Source of the DNA: an uncultured SAR86 cluster bacterium
GTDB lineage: Bacteria; Pseudomonadota; Gammaproteobacteria; Magnimaribacterales; D2472
Assembly (NCBI GenBank): GCA_902593675.1
Contig: CACJJI010000001.1
Coordinates: 62,001-126,000, forward strand
Reading direction: 5' to 3'
Length of the DNA: 64,000 bases
Positions 37,516 through 45,589 of the stretch are shown here, piece after piece. Each line of letters begins with the position of its first letter. Positions within the stretch are counted from its first letter, which is position 1. Both the position numbers and the translations under genes were made by a program. The notes beneath the pieces are model-generated. The model ran no database searches and was not told the DNA's origin. It saw only the letters and a program-made list of their open reading frames with translations.

Positions 37516-38862
37516 ATGAATTTATTTCAGCGGCTATCATATACCGCATTAAACTTTCCAACCTCTGCGGCTGGGATGCCAATGTTTATCTTTATTTTGC
37601 CTTTTTACGCAGGCGATTTAGGTCTTGGCTTATCGCTTGTTGGTATTATATTTTTCTTTGGCAGGTTTGCAGATGTATTGACTGATCCTATTATGGGGGT
37701 CTTGATTGATAAATTTCCATCAAGATGGGGCAAACATAAACTCTGGATATTTTTATCAGCACCAGTCTTTATGCTTGCTACCTATGTTATTTTTTTACCG
37801 CCTACTGAACAACCCTCAGTAATATATTTTATTGTTGGGCTATTTTTAATGTATTCAGCATTTACTTTAAGCAGCATTACTCAATTGTCCTGGGCTTCTT
37901 TTCTTGTACCAAACTATGATGATAGAACCAAACTCTTAACTCTCAGAGAGTTAATGTCTTTAATGGGTATGTTTACAGTTATAGCGATACCAGCGATTGT
38001 TGAGATTAATGATCCTTCACTGAAGGCTAAGGTAAATGCTATTGGAATGTTTCTTTTATTTTGCATTCCATTAATTACCCTCAATGCATTGAAACAAGTT
38101 CCAGATTCCATTGAACCTGCTTCAAAAGAAAGATTAACCAACCCATTTAGAGCCTTTAGAAGTTTATTTAAGAATAGAATGCTGAATAAAATTGTTTTTG
38201 CTGCTGTTCTTATAGGATTTTGCATGAGCTTAAATGGAGCACTTTATTTAATTTGGATGGAGGTAGTTATCGAATTGCCTGAATACTCATCTAGATTAAT
38301 GCTGGCCTATTATGTAGTGAGTGTTTTTGGGCTCTGGGTATGGAGAAAGTTGGGCATCAAAACATCAAAACACTATGCTGCTGGTATTGCTTGCCTATAT
38401 GCAATTGTGGTTTTGTTGATTGGTTTTGTTGGTTATTGGTTTATAAAAGATTTTGAAGATTTTCCTAAATTGATCGGCGTTGGATCTTTTATCATTTTGT
38501 ATGGTTTTGCTTTTTCAGGACCGCTACCCCTAATTAATGCAATTACTGCCGATATTTCTGATAAATTAAATCTTGAAAGTGGCGAAAATATTTCAGGCAC
38601 GGTTTTTTCATATTTAACCACCTTGACTAAAATTGGCTTTGCTCTTGCCGCAGTAGTTCCCTATGTTGTCCTTGAATTTCTTTGGGGGTTTGATATTAGC
38701 TTGGGAATAGAAAATAGCACCTCATCCAAGATGGCAATTTTTTATATCTATACATTTGTACCAATTGTTAGTTATTCTATAGCTGCATATTTATTATTTT
38801 CGCATTCTCTTTCAAGGGAAGAGCATGCAAAAATAAAGTCGAATTTACAAAAAAGTTTATGA
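37516..38862 (+). CDS. GPH-type MFS sodium/proton:glycoside symporter family protein
   Basis: The 448-residue inner-membrane protein has about 12 segments and the family signature around GRFADVLTDPIMGVLIDK, followed by SRWGKHKLWI, as in glycoside-pentoside-hexuronide:cation symporters (MelB fold). Marine members of this family are not limited to sugars. Its ATG is 13 bases after the CBS gene, and its stop overlaps the rubredoxin start (ATGA), so the three may form one transcript. The substrate is unknown. Confidence 0.85.
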   Translation: MNLFQRLSYTALNFPTSAAGMPMFIFILPFYAGDLGLGLSLVGIIFFFGRFADVLTDPIMGVLIDKFPSRWGKHKLWIFLSAPVFMLATYVIFLPPTEQPSVIYFIVGLFLMYSAFTLSSITQLSWASFLVPNYDDRTKLLTLRELMSLMGMFTVIAIPAIVEINDPSLKAKVNAIGMFLLFCIPLITLNALKQVPDSIEPASKERLTNPFRAFRSLFKNRMLNKIVFAAVLIGFCMSLNGALYLIWMEVVIELPEYSSRLMLAYYVVSVFGLWVWRKLGIKTSKHYAAGIACLYAIVVLLIGFVGYWFIKDFEDFPKLIGVGSFIILYGFAFSGPLPLINAITADISDKLNLESGENISGTVFSYLTTLTKIGFALAAVVPYVVLEFLWGFDISLGIENSTSSKMAIFYIYTFVPIVSYSIAAYLLFSHSLSREEHAKIKSNLQKSL

Positions 38863-39029
38863 ATTACCAAAAATTTGAATGTGTGATCTGCGGTCATATT
38901 TACGACGAAGAGTTTGGTGATCCCGATGGTGGAATTCCTGCTGGCACCAAGTGGGAGGATATTCCAGACGATTGGGTTTGCCCTGATTGTGGCGTCAGTA
39001 AGTTTGACTATGAACCAATGGACTCTTAG
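38859..39029 (+). CDS. rubredoxin (56 aa)
   Basis: This short gene encodes a 56-residue rubredoxin. The two iron-binding knuckles CVICG (Cys8, Cys11) and CPDCG (Cys41, Cys44) are both intact, and the linking region has DPDGGIPAGT and WEDIPDDWVCP as in classical rubredoxins. The start overlaps the transporter stop as ATGA, showing translational coupling. It is a small one-electron carrier of the cytoplasm. Its stop overlaps by four bases the end of the convergent cupin/Rieske operon, so it may serve an oxygenase there or elsewhere, but this is inference. Confidence 0.96.
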   Translation: MNYQKFECVICGHIYDEEFGDPDGGIPAGTKWEDIPDDWVCPDCGVSKFDYEPMDS

Positions 39030-39475
39030 AGGGTATTTTTTTTGATCAATCTATCAAGAGTTGCTTTGCCTATTACAGTCCCATCTTTATCCAAAGATTC
39101 AGCTAGCAATCCATCAGGAGCATAGAGATTAAATAAAACAAGAGCGCCTTTAGAACCACCTTTTTCCATGTGTACATCTCCAGGCTCTTTATGCGCATAA
39201 TCACCTGCAGATCTAATTTTGGTTACGATTTCTTCTCCAGAAGCTAAATCAATATCAATAACATGCAGCTCTCCCTCAAGAACTACAGATGATACTTCGG
39301 CTGTATGTCTATGAAAATGGCAATAACAATCTGGTTCCCATCTGTAAAGAATATCTACATGACCATCTTGGTTTGCATTCAAAAGCGCCGCTGAATAATC
39401 TATTGGATAGTCAAAATCATTACCGCCTTGAAAACGTTTCCAGCGAAGGTCTGTATTTTTAAAAAGGTTGATCAT
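39026..39475 (-). CDS. cupin-domain protein
   Basis: The 149-residue protein is a single cupin: CHFHRHTAEVSSVVLEGELHVID gives the first cupin motif (His, His, Glu), and PGDVHMEKGG the second with its His. Metal-dependent cupins include small dioxygenases, isomerases and anti-sigma-like sensors. Its start overlaps the Rieske oxygenase stop by four bases (same strand), so it is tightly coupled to that gene. A role in processing or sensing the Rieske product is inferred; no specific function can be assigned. Confidence 0.82.
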   Translation of the reverse strand: MINLFKNTDLRWKRFQGGNDFDYPIDYSAALLNANQDGHVDILYRWEPDCYCHFHRHTAEVSSVVLEGELHVIDIDLASGEEIVTKIRSAGDYAHKEPGDVHMEKGGSKGALVLFNLYAPDGLLAESLDKDGTVIGKATLDRLIKKNTL

Positions 39476-40467
39476 TGATCTATATTCAAAGCTTCAATTG
39501 CTTCTGCCTCATTGTATTCGACATAGAAAGATGAGAAATGTTTTCTAAATTTAGCAATGGGCCCATCTGAATCACATAAAACAGGCTTAGATGCATATTT
39601 TTTATTTTCCCAAACAGGAATATCTTCTTTCACTTGTTTGTTTATATCAGCAATTATTGCAGCGCCAACACCGCCTGAAGGAACTTTTCCATCAACTTTT
39701 TTCTGAAGAAAAGAAAATCTTGTAATCACTTCTTCATTTTCTGTTGGAGTAGTTGAGCCTAAGAGCAGGGTATCGCATATACCTTCAAATTTTGTGAAAT
39801 TATCTCCGGGTCCATTTGAGGCGCCTGAAATTTTTCCTTTAACAACGCCTCGAGGTGTTTCCATGTTTGCTTGTTGGGAGAAAAACCTTTTTTGCTTGTC
39901 ATAACTTACTTCAAATTCTGGATAGGACACAACGCCATGAACATACATGAAGTGCGCAGCATCCACTGCATTTTCAGCCATATCCTGAATATGACATTTA
40001 ATTTCATATTCATATTTCTCGAACTCATCTCCCCATTCAGGATCAATAACCTCTGGATATGTTTCCACATCATAATGCGGTTGCTCACCATGCGGATGGT
40101 ACCAAGCATAAATTAAGTTATTTCTTTCAACAGTTGGATATTTGAAAATTTGAGTATCTTTTGCTTTTTGAGGAATATTTTTTGCGTAGGGTATCTCTCC
40201 TATTTTGCCATCAGCTTTCCATCTCCATGCGTGAAAAGGGCATTCAATACATTCTCCATTTACAATGCCTCCATGTCCGAGGTGCGCTCCAAGGTGAGGG
40301 CAGTATGCGTCTAACATGCTAACTTCCCCATTGGTCGTTCTAAAAAGCACTTGATCTTGAGCAAAATAGCGAACCGACTTTACATCACCGGGCTTTAACT
40401 CATCCGCATACTCAACAACATACCAACCAAAAGGAATTGGCATTGGATATCTTTTTTTATTACTCAT
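39472..40467 (-). CDS. Rieske non-haem iron oxygenase, KshA-like
   Basis: The 331-residue protein has the Rieske [2Fe-2S] ligands Cys56-x-His58 (CPHLGAH) and Cys76-x2-His79 (CPFHAW), then the mononuclear iron site in ENAVDAAHFMYVHG. Length and motif style resemble the 3-ketosteroid 9-alpha-hydroxylase oxygenase and cholesterol 7-desaturase (Neverland/DAF-36) branch. These enzymes need electrons from a reductase; none is encoded nearby except the rubredoxin gene, which is not the usual partner. It sits between the amidohydrolase-fold gene and the cupin gene on one strand. A steroid-like substrate is plausible. Confidence 0.88.
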   Translation of the reverse strand: MSNKKRYPMPIPFGWYVVEYADELKPGDVKSVRYFAQDQVLFRTTNGEVSMLDAYCPHLGAHLGHGGIVNGECIECPFHAWRWKADGKIGEIPYAKNIPQKAKDTQIFKYPTVERNNLIYAWYHPHGEQPHYDVETYPEVIDPEWGDEFEKYEYEIKCHIQDMAENAVDAAHFMYVHGVVSYPEFEVSYDKQKRFFSQQANMETPRGVVKGKISGASNGPGDNFTKFEGICDTLLLGSTTPTENEEVITRFSFLQKKVDGKVPSGGVGAAIIADINKQVKEDIPVWENKKYASKPVLCDSDGPIAKFRKHFSSFYVEYNEAEAIEALNIDQ

Positions 40468-40475
40468 TATTTTAT

Positions 40476-41342
40476 CTATAGTTTTAAAATTTTCTGTGCA
40501 TTTTCACCAAGAAATTTTGGCCAAACCTCATCCTTGAATGGCACGCTATCCATTTCTGTAAATATTTTATCCAATGATAATCCCATCGGAAAATAGCCAG
40601 CATACATAATTTTATTAATCCCACGAGTATTAGCAAAATTAATTATGTCTTGGGGGTAATGTTTTGGCGAGAATGCGCTAGTTGAGTAGTATAAATTAGG
40701 ATATTTGAGCATTAATTTACAAGCCAAGGCTGTCCAAGGCTCTGCACCATGACGCATCACAAATTTTAATTCAGGAAAATACCAGCAAACCTCATCAACG
40801 AGTTCCACCTTTTGAGGAGCCATTGGTATTCTAGGGCCTGGCACTCCCACGCAACAAAAAAAAGGTAGATCGAGCTCTACACACATTTCATAAATTGGGT
40901 GCCACTTTGGATCATTAATAGCAATTTGAGGGTACATACCAGACGGAAAAGCACTTACTGCTTTAATCCCAAAAGTTTCATAATGTCTTTTTATATTCTC
41001 AGCTTCATTTTCAATATTTGGATTTACAGGAAGATCAAAAAAGAATCTATCTGAGTGATTTTTTGCAGCTTCAATTTTAACCTCTGATTTCTCATGAAAC
41101 CCTATCATGGCTTGATTGATATGAAATTTATCCATTTGATCAATGGTGTATTGAATAAAATCATCATGCGAACCAGTTTCAGGAATATCTTTGAACATAT
41201 ATTGAGCAGGCATCTTAAACATAGACTTAGATTCTTCATCACGCAGAAGAGGTTCCATGAATTTATACCAATCAGATCTATCTTCTTGCTCAGGAATTCC
41301 TAGCATTAGATCAATGGTATGGATGTCTTGGTTAATTGCCAT
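40476..41342 (-). CDS. amidohydrolase-2 (ACMSD-like) family protein, metal site incomplete
   Basis: The 288-residue protein follows the TIM-barrel amidohydrolase-2 family: FKDIPE, LPVNPNIENEAENIKRH, VMRHGAEPW (conserved His) and a C-terminal FLGENAQKIL. The N-terminal HxH usual for the zinc site is not seen; the first strand reads HTIDLMLG. The late conserved Asp region (usually GSDFP) reads YAGYFP. Catalytic metal binding may therefore be altered. It starts a minus-strand operon with the Rieske and cupin genes. The family includes decarboxylases and ring-cleavage hydrolases. Confidence 0.75.
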   Translation of the reverse strand: MAINQDIHTIDLMLGIPEQEDRSDWYKFMEPLLRDEESKSMFKMPAQYMFKDIPETGSHDDFIQYTIDQMDKFHINQAMIGFHEKSEVKIEAAKNHSDRFFFDLPVNPNIENEAENIKRHYETFGIKAVSAFPSGMYPQIAINDPKWHPIYEMCVELDLPFFCCVGVPGPRIPMAPQKVELVDEVCWYFPELKFVMRHGAEPWTALACKLMLKYPNLYYSTSAFSPKHYPQDIINFANTRGINKIMYAGYFPMGLSLDKIFTEMDSVPFKDEVWPKFLGENAQKILKL

Positions 41343-41442
41343 GATTAGATTTTAAACAATATTTATGTGGAAATTCTTATTTTTTAAAAAAACGATGAAT
41401 ACTTTTATTTAACTTGACGAATAAATATCATTCGATACACCT

Positions 41443-42219
41443 CTATGACATAAACTCTCCACCATTTACATCTAAATTTGCACCAGTGATAACTTTTGCA
41501 AGATCTGAGATTAGAAATAATGCAGCATTGGCGCAGTCACTATCATCTGGAATGATTCCTAATGGAATATCCTTAGTAACACCATCAATTACATCTTTTG
41601 GCTCAACACCCATAGATTCAGCAGTAAAATTTACGTACATTTCAACAGGTGGACCCCACATCCAGCCCATATAGACAGAATTAACTCTTATTCCTTTTGG
41701 ACCGAGCTCTTTTGCAAGAATTTTAGTAGCTGTCGAAAGGGCACCTTTTGATGCAGCATAACCTCCCTGAGTTGGTAAGGGTTTTTTAGTTATTAGGCTA
41801 TTAATCATCACGATTGCACCCTGTTGATTGGGTGCCATCTCCTTAACAGCTGCCATAGTTAAATTCATGGTGCCAAAGAAGTTTGTGTTCATGGTTTCTT
41901 GCCAATCAGAAAAATCAGAATCTTCAATCTCTTTAAAATCACCAGCTCGATAGGCACTATTAATTAATCCATCTAGCTTTCCATATGTTTTGACTGTCTC
42001 ATCAACTAAATTTTTGCAGTCTTCGGATTTAGTAATATCACAAGGAATTGCTATCACATCTGAATGTTTGCCAATCTCATCTTTAAGTTTGTTTAATAGA
42101 TCAGAAGATCTTGCAGCTATAGCAATTTTTGCACCTTCTCTGGCGGCACCATAAGCTAGCTCTTGACCTAACCCAGGCCCAATTCCTGAAACAATTACTA
42201 CTTTATCTTTTAACAACAT
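41443..42219 (-). CDS. SDR-family oxidoreductase
   Basis: The 258-residue protein has the SDR cofactor motif SGIGPGLG (about 10-17), MINSL in the serine strand and catalytic YAASK, and ends in LDVNGGEFM. It looks complete and active as an NAD(P)-dependent alcohol dehydrogenase/ketoreductase. It is 8 bases downstream of the sulfotransferase gene on the same strand, with a 100-base AT-rich gap before the amidohydrolase gene, which may hold a promoter for the latter. The substrate is unknown. Confidence 0.87.
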   Translation of the reverse strand: MLLKDKVVIVSGIGPGLGQELAYGAAREGAKIAIAARSSDLLNKLKDEIGKHSDVIAIPCDITKSEDCKNLVDETVKTYGKLDGLINSAYRAGDFKEIEDSDFSDWQETMNTNFFGTMNLTMAAVKEMAPNQQGAIVMINSLITKKPLPTQGGYAASKGALSTATKILAKELGPKGIRVNSVYMGWMWGPPVEMYVNFTAESMGVEPKDVIDGVTKDIPLGIIPDDSDCANAALFLISDLAKVITGANLDVNGGEFMS

Positions 42220-42227
42220 CTTGATTC

Positions 42228-43367
42228 CTACTTTATATATTGATTAATGTATTCACTGAAATAACTATCAATGAATGAGCTCTCTAAGCCAAATTCCTCG
42301 AGCGAATATTGATGAGCGCCCATTTCATGTTGGTTTTCTTCTTTCCACGCATTCATGGCATTTTCTGCCTGGTCAGTAAAATCTTCATCAATAAAGTTGT
42401 AAACCTCTTCCATTTCAAGAATCGGATCTTTGATCATTTTTTTAAATTCAAGATTAAGAAAATTTTCTTTATTTAAATTGCTAACTTGCATGCAGTGGTT
42501 TAAAACTTTTGCTAATTTATGAGCCCAATGATGACCTATTTCATTTTTATCATATGAATTTGTAAGGGGTTCAAATAAATTTGAGCACATTGAACAAAAT
42601 GAAGGGACAGTTTTTAATGGATCTCTATGTGTTTGAATCACTTTTGAGTCAGGGAATACTTTTAAAAGCTTATCTATAAAACCTAGATGATGAGGAGACT
42701 TTAAGACCCATCGTTTCTTGTTTCTGCCAGGATTTTGCCATTGAAGGTATTGAAGCATTATTTTAAGTTGAGCGTATGCATGAATGTGATCTTGGGATTC
42801 AACCCACTTTGAATAGGTTGGAAGTCTCATAAATGATTCTGGGACCGTGCTAAAAAATGTATGCTCTAAGAGGAGGATTTCCTCATCTGCGCCCTTGTAG
42901 TCCCAAGGATGAATAGTTAGAGCCTCGGGAGAGGCTTGCATGACAGCCTCAACCTCAGCTTTTCCCATCTCCATTCTTTCATCTGGATGACCGCGAACTT
43001 CATTTGCAAGCATTGCTGGATATCTTCCTTCCCACCAAAGCATGGCAGTGTGCCTTGGGTCAGATGCAAGCAACCTGTGAGTCATGGTGCTTCCTGTTCT
43101 TGGAAGACCAACAATTACAACAGGAGATTTAATTTCTTCATTGAGTATTTCAGGGTGTTGAATGCAAGCATCTTCAATCCTTAGCAAGTTAGCCAAAATA
43201 CCTATTAATCTATGTTGCTGTGCCTCCATTCCAATATCATTTAAATCTGCTTCTTGGTTGATTGATTGAACCAGGCATTCAAATCCCTCTAAAAATAATG
43301 GGTTACCGAAATACTCTAAATTTGTTTGATTTTTTGCTGCATCAATTATTTGTTTTGAATCAAGCAT
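42228..43367 (-). CDS. sulfotransferase family protein
   Basis: The 379-residue protein has the PAPS 5'-phosphosulfate loop VGLPRTGSTMTHRLL (about 84-98) and a later PAPS 3'-phosphate segment (VIQTHRDPLKTVPS). Such bacterial proteins are annotated as sulfotransferases, but few have known acceptors. Its start shares one base with the stop of the DUF1214-like gene, so both are translated together. Pairing of these two families was also familiar to me from other marine and actinobacterial genomes, which suggests a joint task on a lipid or sterol substrate. Confidence 0.85.
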   Translation of the reverse strand: MLDSKQIIDAAKNQTNLEYFGNPLFLEGFECLVQSINQEADLNDIGMEAQQHRLIGILANLLRIEDACIQHPEILNEEIKSPVVIVGLPRTGSTMTHRLLASDPRHTAMLWWEGRYPAMLANEVRGHPDERMEMGKAEVEAVMQASPEALTIHPWDYKGADEEILLLEHTFFSTVPESFMRLPTYSKWVESQDHIHAYAQLKIMLQYLQWQNPGRNKKRWVLKSPHHLGFIDKLLKVFPDSKVIQTHRDPLKTVPSFCSMCSNLFEPLTNSYDKNEIGHHWAHKLAKVLNHCMQVSNLNKENFLNLEFKKMIKDPILEMEEVYNFIDEDFTDQAENAMNAWKEENQHEMGAHQYSLEEFGLESSFIDSYFSEYINQYIK

Positions 43368-44449
43368 TAGCTTATCTCCATTGAATCAAGTTTTTTTATT
43401 AAAACCTTAGGGATTGGGTGGTTGGTTGCCCCAATCCATCGCAGGAGCATAGCCCCATTATTACGACCTTCAGTTATAAGATTATTTTTTAAATTTACAG
43501 GTAAATGGCTAACATTTATGGTGATAGATTTATCTTGATTGAGAATAGCTGAAGATTCATTGATATGTATAGGGTAATGCCGATAGTCAAGAGATTCCAT
43601 CCAGTAATTTTCTAATTGAAAGTTCCAATATTCACAATAGGGTATATCAGTTGTAATTTCTAAAAATTCAGTTTCATCGAATTCATAATAACCATGAAGA
43701 TAACAGATTTTTGGATCTCCACCCGCAGCCTGAAAAAATGATTGATCGCCTAATGGCAATTTATTTCTATGATTTTCTTTAAATTCATGAACCCATTTCA
43801 AGAATGTTGATGCAGTTCCTCTTACAAAAGCTAAAGATTGATTTAGTTGAGTTTCCAGTTTTGCAGATGTTAAAAGTTCAGGAGTTGCCGGCGAGCTGGT
43901 AGTTTTTATATTAACTTTCGCATGAATTTGAGAAACTCTATTTGTATATGTTTGTCTAACAATTAGCATGTTTGCATTTTTAGGAAGTGGCAAGAAATTT
44001 TTAGAATCAGTTGTACCACCTATATGCAAAATAAAACCCCCAGAATCATCAACAATCATATCTTTGATATCAATTTCTCCAAGAGAGACCATGGTTCCAT
44101 CTTTGCTATACCTATTTTCTTTTATTCCAAAACTTAAATACTCAACTTCACCAATATTGCCATAAACTTCATAGGTTTGATTTCCGTCTATGTTTGCATT
44201 TAAGTAAATATTATCTGGGTTGTCCGCACCTATTTTTGCAGTTTCATGAGATAGATTATAAAAAGAGGGGGTTGAGGGATTTGAATGCTCCATATTCATT
44301 TCTAGTGACAAGCGCATCAGCCTCAGCAAATATCTGTATCCTTCTGCTTGATCTGTTTCATTAAGCGAAGATTCCGATTCAATAATTGATCCAACTTCTT
44401 TAAGGTTTTCGCAAAATGTATCCCACTTTTCTTTAAACAAATCTGCCAT
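43367..44449 (-). CDS. DUF1214-like protein
   Basis: The 360-residue protein lacks a signal peptide. The C-terminal part (about 250-355) has YCEYWNFQLENYWMES and a strand-rich run ending RWIGA, which resembles the DUF1214 domain; the N-terminal half has helices then strands (TYEVYGNIG, YLSFGI). No catalytic motif was recognised. It is the first gene of the operon with sulfotransferase and SDR, divergent from the phosphotransferase gene with a 67-base spacer. Function unknown. Confidence 0.65.
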   Translation of the reverse strand: MADLFKEKWDTFCENLKEVGSIIESESSLNETDQAEGYRYLLRLMRLSLEMNMEHSNPSTPSFYNLSHETAKIGADNPDNIYLNANIDGNQTYEVYGNIGEVEYLSFGIKENRYSKDGTMVSLGEIDIKDMIVDDSGGFILHIGGTTDSKNFLPLPKNANMLIVRQTYTNRVSQIHAKVNIKTTSSPATPELLTSAKLETQLNQSLAFVRGTASTFLKWVHEFKENHRNKLPLGDQSFFQAAGGDPKICYLHGYYEFDETEFLEITTDIPYCEYWNFQLENYWMESLDYRHYPIHINESSAILNQDKSITINVSHLPVNLKNNLITEGRNNGAMLLRWIGATNHPIPKVLIKKLDSMEIS

Positions 44450-44516
44450 AGTTTTTCTTTTTAATTGATTAAATTTATATTAAGGTTGATGTTTAATCAA
44501 TGAATAGAACAACGCA

Positions 44517-45587
44517 ATGCCAAAGCCACAAGAAAGAGATTTAGATACAACTAAAGTAATTTTTAGTAACTGGATTGAGACAAAACTTGATGGTGTCACT
44601 GATCTTAATGTGGAGTTATTGGGAGGTCCTGAAAACACAGGCTTTTCAAATGAAACATTAAGTTTTAATGTTTCATATAAACTGGATGATGCAAAAATTA
44701 AGACCGGCATGGTGCTGCGATTCTATCCTGAAGGTTTTTTTGTATTTCCTGACTATGATATTCATAAGCAATTTTTGATTATGCAAAAACTAGCTGATCA
44801 TGACATCAAAGTTCCAAAAGTTCTTTGGTATGAGCCCAGTGACGAGGTTTTTGGAACATCGTTTTATGTTATGGAAATGGCAAGTGGCGATGCTCCATCT
44901 GATAATCCTCCGTTTCACCAAGAAGGATGGGTTGCTGATTCCTCTGAAGAGGTTAGGGAAAGGATTTGGTGGGGTTGGGTTGAGCAAATGGCCAAAATAC
45001 ACCAAGTTGATATTACAAATAAAGATTTTGAATTTCTGAATAGACCAAAACTTGCAGAGAACTACCTTGATCAAGAATTAAATTATTACTTTAACTTTCA
45101 TGATTGGGCTATGGACGGTGAAGCTCATCCTGTTGCAGATCAAGCGCGTGAATGGTTAAAAGCTAATAAACCAAAACCAACTCAAGCTTCCATTCTTTGG
45201 GGTGATTGTAGATGTGCTAACATTATGTATGATCCCGATGGGCAAGTTTCAGCTGTTTTAGATTGGGAAATGGCAGCTCTCGGTGATCCTTGTATGGATC
45301 TTGCATGGGGAATCGCTATTGATGATTGCAACTCAAAAGGCGTCCACGTAGAAAGGTTGAGTGGTTTTCCTGGGCCCGTTGCAACCATAGCTAAATGGGA
45401 AGCGCTCACAGGGTTTAGTGCAGATAATTTTGATTACTATTACATTTTAGCGTTATACAAATTCACCGTAATTATGGTAAAAGTTGTTCGCAAACTAGAG
45501 CATTATGAGATTATGCCCATGGGTATGAATGCTCATATCAACAATCACGTAACGCCAATGCTTGAGGCTAAACTTAAGGAGTTATAA
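44517..45587 (+). CDS. phosphotransferase family protein (APH/ACAD10-like)
   Basis: The 356-residue protein has the kinase-like fold of the aminoglycoside phosphotransferase superfamily: ILWGDCRCANIMYD holds the catalytic Asp and metal-binding Asn, and VLDWEMAALGDPCMDLAW the second metal-binding Asp. The subgroup is like the kinase part of ACAD10/11 and bacterial relatives that phosphorylate 4-hydroxyacyl-CoA or similar alcohols. It is followed after 2 bases by the aldehyde dehydrogenase gene. A role in priming a hydroxylated intermediate for elimination is an inference. Confidence 0.85.
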   Translation: MPKPQERDLDTTKVIFSNWIETKLDGVTDLNVELLGGPENTGFSNETLSFNVSYKLDDAKIKTGMVLRFYPEGFFVFPDYDIHKQFLIMQKLADHDIKVPKVLWYEPSDEVFGTSFYVMEMASGDAPSDNPPFHQEGWVADSSEEVRERIWWGWVEQMAKIHQVDITNKDFEFLNRPKLAENYLDQELNYYFNFHDWAMDGEAHPVADQAREWLKANKPKPTQASILWGDCRCANIMYDPDGQVSAVLDWEMAALGDPCMDLAWGIAIDDCNSKGVHVERLSGFPGPVATIAKWEALTGFSADNFDYYYILALYKFTVIMVKVVRKLEHYEIMPMGMNAHINNHVTPMLEAKLKEL

Positions 45588-45589
45588 CA

